Assembly: GCF_023716565.1 (NCBI RefSeq)
Contig: NZ_CP071849.1
Location: 1,744,622-1,808,621 of the forward strand
Reading direction: 5' to 3'
DNA length: 64,000 nt
From: Vibrio sp. SCSIO 43136
GTDB lineage: Bacteria > Pseudomonadota > Gammaproteobacteria > Enterobacterales > Vibrionaceae
Shown here: positions 35,348 through 44,203 of the stretch, piece by piece
How positions within the stretch are numbered: position 1 is the first letter of the stretch
How the letters are laid out: every line of letters begins with the position of its first letter
The notes under the pieces: generated by a model
What the model was told of the DNA's origin: nothing
The model's database searches: none
Seen by the model: only the letters and a program-made list of their open reading frames with translations
Made by a program: the position numbers and the translations under genes

Positions 35348-36219
35348 GGTTTTTCCTCCAGCTTAATCGCACTTGAACGATTGAGTTTTGCGGTGACAAT
35401 GCCGTGCTTTGGAGAGAACAAGAATGCCAAAATAAATGAGACCGTTTGCAACACCACAATGACAGCGCCCGTCGTAGCATCAAAGAAATAGCTGAAATAA
35501 ACCCCGAGCAAACCACTCAATGCGCCTATTGCAGAGGCAATCACTAATAGTCGCTCAAATCGGTCGGTCAACAGATATGCCGTCGCACCGGGTGTAATCA
35601 CCATCGCAATCACCAAGATGGCACCGACGGTTTGTAGAGAGGCTACGGTGCAAGCACTCAGTAAGGTAAAAAAGCCAATCTTAACAGCGTTGACATTAAT
35701 CCCCACTGCACTTGCTTGCGGTTCATCAAAGAAAACCAGCATCAAGGTTCGCCACTTAAGCGCTATCAGGGCAATGGTGGTTAGACAGATAATGACAATT
35801 TGCCATTGATCGCTGGCACTTACTGCCAAAATGTTGCCGAGGATAATAGTCTGCACATTCACTGACGTCGGGTTGAGCGATATCAATAACAAGCCTGCGG
35901 CAAAAAAAGTGGTAAAGATAAAGCCAATAATGGCGTCTTCTCGTAGATGGCTGAAGGCTTTAAGTGCCGCAATACTTAGGGCAGCAAGGAATCCTGAGAA
36001 AAAAGCACCGAGTGCAAGCGGCAGTCCAAGGGCATAGGCTGCAGCGACACCGGGTACTACAGAGTGAGATAGAGCATCACCAATTAACGACCAACCTTTA
36101 AGCATTAAATAGCAAGACAGCAAAGCGCAAGCAGCGCCGACTAAAGTAGCAGCCACCATGGCATGCTGCATGTATTGATACTCAAAAGGTTCAAACAGGA
36201 AGGTGAATAGGCTCTCCAT
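35335..36219 (-). CDS. sitC: Fe/Mn ABC transporter permease C
   Basis: The 294-residue ABC-3 permease has a helix pattern like SitD and the matching motif LKGWSLIGDALSHSVVPG. Two related permeases in a row are the mark of SitABCD/YfeABCD systems rather than ZnuABC, which has one. It starts 5 bases after sitB. Confidence 0.9.
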   Translation of the reverse strand: MESLFTFLFEPFEYQYMQHAMVAATLVGAACALLSCYLMLKGWSLIGDALSHSVVPGVAAAYALGLPLALGAFFSGFLAALSIAALKAFSHLREDAIIGFIFTTFFAAGLLLISLNPTSVNVQTIILGNILAVSASDQWQIVIICLTTIALIALKWRTLMLVFFDEPQASAVGINVNAVKIGFFTLLSACTVASLQTVGAILVIAMVITPGATAYLLTDRFERLLVIASAIGALSGLLGVYFSYFFDATTGAVIVVLQTVSFILAFLFSPKHGIVTAKLNRSSAIKLEEKPCKL

Positions 36220-36224
36220 AACCG

Positions 36225-37103
36225 CTACCCCCTATCACTGCCACTGACCACAGTCGCACTCTCTTTGTCTCGTCCATAAAAGACAGCGGGCTTATCGTGG
36301 TCAGAAAATATGGTTACCGCACGAGGGTCATCATCAGTATGCAGCTGCTTACCATCAATCCCCACTTTGGTCAATACGCCGCCAAAAGTCTTGGCAAGGT
36401 TAGATTGGGTGAACGTTGTGTCCACTGGCCCAGAGGCCACCACGGTGCGATTGATAAAAATCACTTCATTACAAAAATCAGGCACACTACCAAGGTTATG
36501 GGTGGATACCAAGATCAGGTGCCCTTGCGATTTGAGCTCTTGCAGTAGCGCCATGATGGCTGACTCTGTGGTGAAGTCGACGCCGGTAAATGGTTCGTCC
36601 AACAAGATGATTTTGCTTTGCTGGGCAAGTGCTCGAGCCAAAAACACTCGCTTTTTCTGCCCACCCGAAAGTTCACCAATCTGCCGTTTGGCTAGATGCG
36701 CAATACCTAAACGCTGCATGGCCTGCAATACTAATTGCCTGTCTTCGCCACTTGGCCTTTTAAAAAAGCCCATGAAGCCAAAGCGACCTTGCATCACCAC
36801 TTCTTCGACTAAAATTGGAAAATCCCAGTCAATGTCCTCACTTTGAGGCACATAAGCCACCATGTTGCATTTTAGTGCTTGCTTGATGGCAACGTTATTG
36901 ACTCGAATCGAGCCGCTGCGAGGCTCGACTAGCCCCATAATAGATTTAAACAGGGTCGACTTTCCGCCGCCGTTGATCCCCACTAGTGCGCAAATCGTAC
37001 CCGCCTCCAGCGCAACATTGACCTGTTCAATCGCCGTCACACCATTGCGATAGACAACGCTAACATCATTGATCTCTAGTTGAGCGGTGGGATTAATGTT
37101 CAT
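36225..37103 (-). CDS. sitB: Fe/Mn ABC transporter ATP-binding protein
   Basis: The 292-residue ATPase has Walker [10 protein letters not shown], the [13 protein letters not shown] segment typical of SitB/YfeB, signature [16 protein letters not shown] and Walker [14 protein letters not shown] longer frame starts at 37121, but an AAGGGA ribosome site precedes the ATG at 37103, which overlaps the sitA stop by 11 bases. It powers the SitCD permease. Confidence 0.92.
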   Translation of the reverse strand: MNINPTAQLEINDVSVVYRNGVTAIEQVNVALEAGTICALVGINGGGKSTLFKSIMGLVEPRSGSIRVNNVAIKQALKCNMVAYVPQSEDIDWDFPILVEEVVMQGRFGFMGFFKRPSGEDRQLVLQAMQRLGIAHLAKRQIGELSGGQKKRVFLARALAQQSKIILLDEPFTGVDFTTESAIMALLQELKSQGHLILVSTHNLGSVPDFCNEVIFINRTVVASGPVDTTFTQSNLAKTFGGVLTKVGIDGKQLHTDDDPRAVTIFSDHDKPAVFYGRDKESATVVSGSDRG

Positions 37104-37980
37104 GATCAAATCCCTTGGCAATGGTGTTGCTGGTCACGCGCAGTAAGTCCAAATAAGTAGGCACTTTGCCACTTGCACTGGATAGTGAGTCCACATATAG
37201 CACGCCGCCATAGTGAGCCCCGGTTTCGGTTGCAACTTGGCGTGCTGGTTTGTCAGAAATGGTGCTTTCGCTAAACACCACCGGGATCTGGTGCTGCCTC
37301 ACGGTATCAATGAGCTGCTTAACCTGTTTTGGCGTACCCTGCTGATCAGCATTGATAGGCCAAAGGTAAGCTTCCTTAAGCTGGTAGTCCTTAGCCAGAT
37401 AACTAAATGCGCCTTCACTGGTCACTAACCATCGCTGAGAGGCCGGAATACTTGCAAGTCGCTGACGAATGGGCTCAATCTGCGCTGTGACTTGGTTGGC
37501 ATAGGCTTGTGCGTTAGCTTGGTATGCAGCACGATTGTCAGGGTCGACTTGAATCAGCGCCTCTTTAATATTATCAATGTAGATAAGAGCGTTATTAGCT
37601 GACATCCAAGCGTGGGGGTTTGGTTTGCCTTGATACGGACCTTCATAAATAGACAATGGCTCTACACCATCACTCACGACAAAGGCCGGCACCTTGTTGA
37701 TATTGCCAAAAAAGCGTTCAAACCAACGCTCTAAGTTCATACCGTTCCACAGTACCAGATCGGCCGATTGTGCTTTTACGATATCTTGAGGCGTCGGCTG
37801 ATAGTCGTGAATTTCAGCGCCCACTTTGGTGATTGAGACGACATCGGCTTTATCACCGGCCACGTTTTGCGCCATATCTTGAATCACCGTAAAGGTGGTA
37901 ACGACCTTGATTTTCGCTTGGCTTTGAGTGGCGACAGATAAAAGGGCAGCGCTCACCGCTGCGATGATCCACGATTTCAT
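37093..37980 (-). CDS. sitA: Fe/Mn ABC transporter periplasmic binding protein
   Basis: The 295-residue cluster-9 metal-binding protein has a signal peptide (about residues 1-22, ending SQA) and the metal-site regions [20 protein letters not shown] and the late [16 protein letters not shown]. It delivers Fe(II)/Mn(II) to SitBCD. A Fur box lies 20 bases upstream of its start, so iron repression is expected. Confidence 0.92.
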   Translation of the reverse strand: MKSWIIAAVSAALLSVATQSQAKIKVVTTFTVIQDMAQNVAGDKADVVSITKVGAEIHDYQPTPQDIVKAQSADLVLWNGMNLERWFERFFGNINKVPAFVVSDGVEPLSIYEGPYQGKPNPHAWMSANNALIYIDNIKEALIQVDPDNRAAYQANAQAYANQVTAQIEPIRQRLASIPASQRWLVTSEGAFSYLAKDYQLKEAYLWPINADQQGTPKQVKQLIDTVRQHQIPVVFSESTISDKPARQVATETGAHYGGVLYVDSLSSASGKVPTYLDLLRVTSNTIAKGFDHEH

Positions 37981-37999
37981 TGTGTGACCTAAATAGCAT

Positions 38000-38014
38000 T
38001 GAGAATTATTCTCA
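38000..38014. promoter_or_regulatory. Fur box upstream of sitA
   Basis: TGAGAATTATTCTCA is a perfect palindrome that resembles the Vibrio Fur operator (AATGAGAATAATTCTC in the sitA direction). It overlaps the expected sitA promoter. Confidence 0.85.
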
Positions 38015-38043
38015 TTAAAAGACTATTTAGTAACAATGTCAAC

Positions 38044-38060
38044 AGGGGGGAATCCCCCCT
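38044..38060. promoter_or_regulatory. VqmA operator upstream of vqmR
   Basis: AGGGGGGAATCCCCCCT is a 7-base-arm palindrome with a 3-base centre. From memory, VqmA of V. cholerae binds a closely similar G6/C6 palindrome upstream of vqmR. It lies about 40 bases before the probable vqmR start and about 63 bases from the sitA start, so both genes share this control region. Confidence 0.8.
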
Positions 38061-38082
38061 TTCGAGATCTGAAAATATCTAT

Positions 38083-38222
38083 TAACGTATTTGTAGTGAA
38101 ACTTGCTGAATAGTTAAGTCTCACAGGTATGACAACTTGGACCCTAAGCTTGTTATACCTCTTCTACACGTCGACAAGATTTTATCTTGTATTTGCCAGC
38201 TCCCTCAGGCTGGCATTTTTTT
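38083..38222 (+). ncRNA. vqmR: VqmR small regulatory RNA (5' end approximate)
   Basis: A plus-strand terminator occurs where no plus-strand gene lies upstream, so it must end a non-coding RNA. Three stem-loops are visible: GGTATGACAA/TTGTTATACC (38126-38159, one G-U pair), ACAAGAT/ATCTTGT (38174-38190), and terminator TGCCAGC/GCTGGCA (38194-38215) followed by seven T. A VqmA-type operator precedes it and vqmA follows, as in V. cholerae, where VqmR is a Hfq-dependent quorum-sensing RNA of about 140 nt. The 5' end is estimated from that length; a TATCTA near 38076 could be the -10. Confidence 0.82.
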
Positions 38223-38338
38223 GTCTAAATTGCGCCCCATCCTATAAATAACAACTATTTTTGTAGGGACTATTGCTCGTTTGAATATGTGACTGGTAAC
38301 ATGCTTTATCACCCGTTAGCCGTCATTAAGTTGTATCA

Positions 38339-39037
38339 ATGGCATTAACTTCTCAGCTCGAATCCCTTTTTTCTCAACTGCCTGGCTGCTGGGGATGTAA
38401 GGATAAAAACTCCGTCTTTGTCTATGCAAATGTTGCCTATGGCGAACTCATAGGCGTTGATGATCACTTAGACTGTATCGGCCTCACTGATTTTGAGATG
38501 CCGAGCCCAACCACGGCTTGCGCCGCTGATTTTCAAAGACAAGACAAGCAGGTCATGGAAACCGGCCAAACACTGCGCATTCTTGATATCCACCCTTACC
38601 CTGACGGCCATTGGCGAGCACATATCTTTACCAAGTGCCCTTGGTTTGATGATGCTGGTGAGATTCAAGGCACAATTTTCTATGGTATAGAGTTAGAAAA
38701 CACAGCAATTTTGGAAGTCGGGCACTGGATCTGCCGCGCTACGGGGTTAAGCCAAACGCATCATATTTTCAGCACTCAGGCAAACCAAGCGCCACAAAAG
38801 CTCAATCAGAGAGAATCTCAGGTGCTGTTTTTACTGCTTTACGGTAAGAAGCCACAATTTATTGCCAACGCCATGAAGATATCGGTCAAAACCGTTGAAG
38901 GGCATGTTGCAAGGCTTAGGCTTAAGTTTGGTGCCAACAGTAAAGCTGAGCTTATCGAAATGGCGCTGGATGCAGGCTACGGGTCGGTGATCCCAGAAAG
39001 TTTATTGCAGACTCAGATATCCGTGGTACTAGGGTAA
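38339..39037 (+). CDS. vqmA: DPO-responsive quorum-sensing regulator VqmA (PAS-LuxR type)
   Basis: The 232-residue protein has an N-terminal PAS domain (about residues 10-125, SVFVYANVAYGELIG ... GTIFYGIE) and a C-terminal LuxR-type helix-turn-helix (about 160-228; LNQRESQVLFLLLYGKKPQFIA, SVKTVEGHVARLRLKFG). VqmA binds the autoinducer DPO (3,5-dimethylpyrazin-2-ol) and activates vqmR. The vqmR gene and operator lie directly upstream, and pdxH follows convergently, the same order as in V. cholerae chromosome II. Confidence 0.9.
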   Translation: MALTSQLESLFSQLPGCWGCKDKNSVFVYANVAYGELIGVDDHLDCIGLTDFEMPSPTTACAADFQRQDKQVMETGQTLRILDIHPYPDGHWRAHIFTKCPWFDDAGEIQGTIFYGIELENTAILEVGHWICRATGLSQTHHIFSTQANQAPQKLNQRESQVLFLLLYGKKPQFIANAMKISVKTVEGHVARLRLKFGANSKAELIEMALDAGYGSVIPESLLQTQISVVLG

Positions 39038-39040
39038 GAA

Positions 39041-39070
39041 AAACCCCCAATGCACAAACATCAGGGGTTT
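39041..39070 (-). terminator. Terminator between vqmA and pdxH
   Basis: AAACCCC (39041-39047) pairs with GGGGTTT (39064-39070). On the minus strand a T-run follows (complement of GAAAAA at 39038-39043), so it mainly serves pdxH. Confidence 0.65.
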
Positions 39071-39105
39071 AGGGCGTGTTGACCTAGTAATTTAACCATA
39101 ACGAG

Positions 39106-39741
39106 CTATGGCGCTAGGCGATCCACATCCCAGTCACCACCGTTTTCAGTAAATAAGAAACGGTCGTGTAAACGGTGTTCACCACCTTGCCAAAACTCAA
39201 TGCTTTGCGGCTTAACTCTAAAGCCACCCCAGAATTTAGGAACTGGGATTTCACCTTCTTCAAACTGCTTTTTCAGCTCCATGTACTTGCCTAATAGTAG
39301 GCTGCGCGCTGAAATGCGGCTACTCTGGTGGCTAGCGATCGCTGCAATCTGACTCTCTTTAGGACGAGAGGTGAAGTACTTCATGTTCTCCAATGCTGTC
39401 AGTTTCTGCGCCACACCAGTGATATGTACTTGGCGCTCAAGCGGATGCCAAGGAAAATGCAAACTGATGTTGGTGTTGTTTTCCAACTGCTGCGCTTTAC
39501 GACTGCCTAAGTTGGTGTAAAACACAAAGCCGTCTTTATCGACACTTTTCAGTAGAACAATGCGCTGGAAAGGCATGCCATTTTCATCCACTGTAGCAAT
39601 CGTCATCGCCGTAGGGTCAGTCAATTTTGCCTCCACAGCTTGCTCAAGCCAAAGGTTAAACTGATCGATCGGGTCGGCTTTTAAGTCGCGTCGGCGCAGA
39701 CCGCCTTTTGAGTACTCGCGACGAATATCTGAAAGTTCCAT
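39106..39741 (-). CDS. pdxH: Pyridoxamine/pyridoxine 5'-phosphate oxidase
   Basis: The 211-residue FMN enzyme oxidises pyridoxine or pyridoxamine phosphate to pyridoxal 5'-phosphate. It shows the FMN and substrate segments [28 protein letters not shown] and the C-terminal [13 protein letters not shown] and RLAP. An upstream in-frame ATG at 39795 would add 18 residues, but AAAGGAG lies just before the ATG at 39741, giving [10 protein letters not shown], the family N-terminus. It is monocistronic. Confidence 0.95.
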   Translation of the reverse strand: MELSDIRREYSKGGLRRRDLKADPIDQFNLWLEQAVEAKLTDPTAMTIATVDENGMPFQRIVLLKSVDKDGFVFYTNLGSRKAQQLENNTNISLHFPWHPLERQVHITGVAQKLTALENMKYFTSRPKESQIAAIASHQSSRISARSLLLGKYMELKKQFEEGEIPVPKFWGGFRVKPQSIEFWQGGEHRLHDRFLFTENGGDWDVDRLAP

Positions 39742-39983
39742 TGAAAGCTCCTTTGTCGTTGCTGCGATTGTGCGATCAACCGAGGCTTTACTCAAGCGTT
39801 AAATCAATTACTTGGGCTAAGCATTTCGCTAGCTAAGTACCTACAATTTCTACGACTCAAACATCGGCAAGGTTCTCATTCCAACCTTAATTAGTTTACA
39901 AAACCCATATAACCCTAGCCTATACTTAACAGAATCGATTAACATGCTGTTAAAGGCGTAATGAAATCAACTGATTGAAAGCG

Positions 39984-40159
39984 ATACCAATACGACTAAT
40001 TATGTGATCTTGCATAGCGACGGACAGATTTTGTCTAGCATGGTCCGGCATTCCGGGGAAGAAATCTTATGCCTAGCTGGGACTAGGGATACGATTTCTG
40101 ACGCGGCTAGAGGAAATATGGACTAGCTAGGCTGATCAGATAATTAGTTGGATTGGTAT
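39984..40159. repeat. Long palindromic intergenic element (about 176 bp)
   Basis: ATACCAATACGACTAATTAT (39984-40003) and ATAATTAGTTGGATTGGTAT (40140-40159) are imperfect inverted ends. Inside are further stems, including GAAATC ... GATTTC with CCTAG ... CTAGG around CTGGGA (about 40061-40101). It resembles a MITE or ERIC-like repeat and occupies much of the roughly 450-base gap before the lap operon. No coding sequence is supported. Confidence 0.75.
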
Positions 40160-40197
40160 GAAACTACGCCGCATTAATTGTTATTCAGGGAATGAAA

Positions 40198-41589
40198 ATG
40201 GATAGGAAGGGCTTAAATAAGTTAGATTCAACCGAGCTCGACTACGTTGACGACAAAACCGCAGCCTTGCTGCTCAACACCCCAACCAGTGCCAGAATCC
40301 TTTTGTGGGTTGTGGTGCTTTTCTTCGTCTGTGCTGGGGTATGGGCTGCATGGGCGCAAATCGATAAAGTCACCGCCGGGGAAGGCAAAGTCATCCCTTC
40401 TTCCCAGCTGCAAATCGTACAAAACCTCGAAGGGGGATTGGTCAAAAGCCTGCTGGTAAAAGAAGGCCAATCGGTGACCAAAGGCCAGCAGCTGCTATTA
40501 ATCGACGATACTCGTTTTCGCAGTGACTTTCGTGAGCGTGAGCAGCAAGTCACCAACTTAACCGCATCGGTATTACAGCTGACTGCTTCCCTATCCAGTA
40601 TTACCGTCAATGAAGATTTCACTCCGGCCACTTGGCAAGACAGTGTCAAGATCGATGCCACCAAACTGATCTTCCCCGAACAGATCCGCGAAAGCGCTCC
40701 GGATCTGGTTGCTCGCCAAATGGCAGAATATAGACAAGATCTTAATAACCTACGCAACCAAGTATCAGTATTGACTCAACAAGTGAAACAGAAACAGCAA
40801 GATCTGGTTGAACTGCGGGCGCGGGTCGATAACTTAAAACAGAGTTACCAGTTTGCGAGAAAAGAGCTCGACATTACTCGTCCGCTTGCTGAAGAAGGCG
40901 TAGTGCCAAAAATTGAACTGTTAAAGCTTGAGCGCCAAGTGAATGATACTCGCCGCGAAATGACCTCTAACGAGCTTAAAATCCCAGTGCTCAACTCCGC
41001 CATTCAAGAAGCGATTTTAAGCCGCATTAATGCGGTTCAAGATTTCCGTTCTGAGCAGCAAGAAAAGCTCAATCAGGCCCAAGATAAGCTCTCTGCATTA
41101 ACTGAATCAACCGTTGGCCTAGAAGACCGAGTCAATCGAACCACGGTAGTCTCTCCAGTAACTGGCACGATTAAAAAACTCTACATCAATACCGTGGGTG
41201 GGGTTATCCAGCCGGGGATGGATTTAGTTGAGATCGTGCCGACCGAAGATACGCTTCTCGTCGAAGCTAAAATTGCACCGCAAGATATTGCATTCCTGCG
41301 TCCGGGCTTATCTGCTTTGGTTAAATTTAGCGCCTATGACTTTACTCGCTATGGTGGTTTAGAAGGCACATTGGAACACATCAGTGCCGACACCATTCAG
41401 GACGAAGAGGGCAACAGTTTTTACTTAGTACGTGTGCGTACCACTCAAGATAAGTTTGGCCTCAATGACGACTTACCGATTATTCCGGGTATGACCGCCT
41501 CGGTAGACATCATCACAGGTAAGCGTTCGGTACTCGACTACCTGCTCAAGCCAATCACCAAAGCTAGCCAAACGGCGCTGCGGGAGTAA
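40198..41589 (+). CDS. lapC: Type I secretion membrane-fusion protein (LapC)
   Basis: The 463-residue HlyD-family adaptor has one membrane helix (about residues 33-55), the lipoyl half-motifs around VIPSSQLQIVQNLEGGLVKSLLVKEGQ and VSPVTGTIKKL, and long coiled coil (about 150-310). It links the LapB ATPase to an outer-membrane channel to export a giant adhesin. AGGGA at 40187 is spaced properly for the ATG at 40198; an ATG at 40192 sits too close. It heads lapC-lapG-lapD-lapB. Confidence 0.88.
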   Translation: MDRKGLNKLDSTELDYVDDKTAALLLNTPTSARILLWVVVLFFVCAGVWAAWAQIDKVTAGEGKVIPSSQLQIVQNLEGGLVKSLLVKEGQSVTKGQQLLLIDDTRFRSDFREREQQVTNLTASVLQLTASLSSITVNEDFTPATWQDSVKIDATKLIFPEQIRESAPDLVARQMAEYRQDLNNLRNQVSVLTQQVKQKQQDLVELRARVDNLKQSYQFARKELDITRPLAEEGVVPKIELLKLERQVNDTRREMTSNELKIPVLNSAIQEAILSRINAVQDFRSEQQEKLNQAQDKLSALTESTVGLEDRVNRTTVVSPVTGTIKKLYINTVGGVIQPGMDLVEIVPTEDTLLVEAKIAPQDIAFLRPGLSALVKFSAYDFTRYGGLEGTLEHISADTIQDEEGNSFYLVRVRTTQDKFGLNDDLPIIPGMTASVDIITGKRSVLDYLLKPITKASQTALRE

Positions 41590-41595
41590 GCGGGC

Positions 41596-42270
41596 ATGGC
41601 ATGGAAGCGACCTAAACTCGCCCTTCTTGGATTGCTTGCTCTGAGCTTTGCCTCAGGCGCACTCAACACCCAAGAGCAGCGTTGGGTTGATGCCGTACAG
41701 CGTACTTATGGCGATCGCGCTGCGCAACGCATGTATGCGTGGCGTGATGTGATCCACAGCTACAAAGGTCTGCCAGAATCTGAGCAACTAGAAGCGGTAA
41801 ACCGCTTTTTTAACCAGATGAACTTCATCGACGATATCCACATGTGGGGCCAAAAAGACTACTGGGCAACCCCACTAGAGTTCATCGGTAGCGCAGGTGG
41901 TGACTGTGAAGATTTCACTATTGCCAAATATTTTTCCTTGCTGGAGTTAGGCGTGCCAGACAAAAAACTACGCCTTATCTATGTAAAAGCCATCGAGCTT
42001 AATCAGTTCCACATGGTGCTGGCCTACTACTCCAGCCCAAGTGCCGAGCCGTTACTGCTCGACAACTTAAAATACGACATTACCCGTGCATCAACACGCC
42101 GCGATTTGCTGCCGATTTATAGTTTTAACGGTACCAACCTGTGGTTAATGAAAGAACGTGGTGCCGGTAAGTTGGCTGGGAAGTCATCTCGTTTGAGTTT
42201 ATGGAACGATCTACGCTCACGAGAGAAGACTCTTAAATTAAACAAACCGATCATCAATTTTGACGAGTAG
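41596..42270 (+). CDS. lapG: Periplasmic adhesin protease LapG
   Basis: The 224-residue transglutaminase-like cysteine peptidase (BTLCP) has a signal sequence (about residues 1-21) and a catalytic triad C104 (GGDCEDF), H139 (NQFHMVL) and D156 (LLLDNL). LapG cuts the N-terminal retention region of a LapA-type adhesin, releasing cells from biofilm when c-di-GMP falls. It lies 6 bases after lapC and 5 before lapD. Confidence 0.92.
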   Translation: MAWKRPKLALLGLLALSFASGALNTQEQRWVDAVQRTYGDRAAQRMYAWRDVIHSYKGLPESEQLEAVNRFFNQMNFIDDIHMWGQKDYWATPLEFIGSAGGDCEDFTIAKYFSLLELGVPDKKLRLIYVKAIELNQFHMVLAYYSSPSAEPLLLDNLKYDITRASTRRDLLPIYSFNGTNLWLMKERGAGKLAGKSSRLSLWNDLRSREKTLKLNKPIINFDE

Positions 42271-42275
42271 ACAAG

Positions 42276-44192
42276 ATGACACTATATAAACAGCTTGTCG
42301 CATGGATGTTAGCCGTCTTTATCATGCTGATTACTTCAGTATTTGCTATCGAGTTTAACACCACGCGAGACTTTCTTGAGCAGCAGCAACGCTCTGAGGT
42401 CAACAACACCATCAATACGGTAGGCTTGGCTCTGGCTCCATATCTTGAAGACCAAGATGAGGTCGCCGTTGAGTCAGTGATTAACGCCCTATTTGATGGC
42501 AGCTCATATCAAGCCGTACGCCTTATCTTTCTGGCCAACGACAAAGAAATCGTGCGCACCTACCCTATTCATCGTCAAAATGTTCCTGAATGGTTCACCG
42601 AACTTCACCTGTTTCGTACCATTCACGATCGCCGGGTCGTGACCAGCGGCTGGATGCAGTTGGCTGAAGTCGAGATTATCAGCCACCCTGGCGATGCTAA
42701 TGCGCAGCTTTGGGGAGCGGCGGTGGATCTACTCACCATCTTCTCAGCCATCTTCTTGATTGGTGTGCTAGTGATCACCATGGTAGTCAAACGAGCGCTG
42801 TTACCATTAAGCCAAATTGTGCAAAAAATGAATGACGTGGCGAATCACCAGTTTGGGAAGCCACTGCCTCTGCCTCGAACTAAAGACTTGATTGCCGTAG
42901 TAAAAGGCATCAACTTTATGTCTGCCCAAGTGGAGAAGAGCTTTCAGGCGCAAGCTAAGGAAGCCGAGCAGCTTCGCCAACGTGCTTTCATTGACCCTGT
43001 ATCTCAACTGGGTAACCGCTCTTTCTTCATGGCGCAGCTCAACACTTGGTTGAAAGAGTCGGCTATTGGTGGCGTGGCCATTTTGGAATCCACCTTTATT
43101 GCCGATGCTTACGAAGAACATGGCTATGAAGCGGGTGACGCCAAGGTACGTAGCCTTGCCGATCACTTAAAAACGACATTAGCCTCTCCAGACATTACCA
43201 TTGCGCGCATCAACACGTCTGAGTTTGCGTTCATTTTCCAAAACCTAGGTGATGAAGAGCTAAAAGTGACCGCCGAAAGCATCATGAACTACATCCAAGA
43301 TCTGCACTCAGACCCAACCGGAACAGAGCCGCTCGATGCTTATTTAGGTATTGTTCATAACGAGCAGCCAAAAAGCACATCAGACATTTTGGCATTGGTG
43401 GACAACGCCCTGTCTCTTGCTCACGCAAATCCGAATACTTGCTATGGCATTGTTAAAGATACTCAACAAGCAACTGTACTTGGTAAGCAGCAGTGGCGTG
43501 CTCTGGTCGAACAAGCCATTGAAGAGCAGTTGATTGAGTTTAAGTTCCAGACGGCCTCCAATGCGCAGAAACAGCCATATCACCAAGAAGTGTTCTCTGC
43601 TATTGAAAAAGAAGGGCAACGCTACACCGCCAACCAATACCTGTTTGCACTTGAACAGCTTGGTGAAGGCCAGATCTTTGACCGCTTTGTCATAGAGTCA
43701 GTGATCGATAAGTTGACCTCAGAAGAGCACAACACGCCATTTGCCATCAACTTAACCGTAAGCAGTGTTTGCGAGCCAAGCTTTATTCGCTGGCTATCTC
43801 AAACGTTGAGCCGTCACACCGATATCGCCAATAAGCTGCACTTTGAGATCCCAGAAACCTGTTTCGTGCACCACCAGCACCATACCGCTCTGGTGTGTCA
43901 CGCCATTCGTACCGCTGGGGCTGAGTTTGGTGTCGATAACTATGGTCGTCACTTCCACTCATTGGATTACATCAACGAGTTCCGTCCTGCGTACGTGAAG
44001 ATTGATTACCTCTACACCCACAACCTCGATGATGAGCAGCAAGCATATACCCTAACGTCCATCTCTCGTACGGCGCACAATTTGGATATTACGACCATTG
44101 CGTCACGAGTTGAAACCCAAACTCAGTTGAACTTCTTGTCTGAACACTTCGTCGATGTGTTCCAAGGCTATATTGTCGATACCAAGGATTAA
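42276..44192 (+). CDS. lapD: c-di-GMP receptor LapD (degenerate GGDEF-EAL)
   Basis: The 638-residue inner-membrane protein has an N-terminal helix, a LapD/MoxY periplasmic domain (about residues 25-150), a second helix (about 150-172), HAMP, a GGDEF region (about 240-395) and an EAL region (about 400-638). The GGDEF motif reads NTSEF and the EAL motif reads HQEVF, so neither is catalytic. It binds c-di-GMP and holds LapG in the periplasm. Co-transcribed with lapG. Confidence 0.92.
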   Translation: MTLYKQLVAWMLAVFIMLITSVFAIEFNTTRDFLEQQQRSEVNNTINTVGLALAPYLEDQDEVAVESVINALFDGSSYQAVRLIFLANDKEIVRTYPIHRQNVPEWFTELHLFRTIHDRRVVTSGWMQLAEVEIISHPGDANAQLWGAAVDLLTIFSAIFLIGVLVITMVVKRALLPLSQIVQKMNDVANHQFGKPLPLPRTKDLIAVVKGINFMSAQVEKSFQAQAKEAEQLRQRAFIDPVSQLGNRSFFMAQLNTWLKESAIGGVAILESTFIADAYEEHGYEAGDAKVRSLADHLKTTLASPDITIARINTSEFAFIFQNLGDEELKVTAESIMNYIQDLHSDPTGTEPLDAYLGIVHNEQPKSTSDILALVDNALSLAHANPNTCYGIVKDTQQATVLGKQQWRALVEQAIEEQLIEFKFQTASNAQKQPYHQEVFSAIEKEGQRYTANQYLFALEQLGEGQIFDRFVIESVIDKLTSEEHNTPFAINLTVSSVCEPSFIRWLSQTLSRHTDIANKLHFEIPETCFVHHQHHTALVCHAIRTAGAEFGVDNYGRHFHSLDYINEFRPAYVKIDYLYTHNLDDEQQAYTLTSISRTAHNLDITTIASRVETQTQLNFLSEHFVDVFQGYIVDTKD

Positions 44193-44203
44193 GGCCAAGT
44201 TGT

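Noticed and set aside
38044..38060. GGGGGG/CCCCCC hairpin as a terminator
   Set aside because: It has no T-run, and position and sequence fit a VqmA operator instead.
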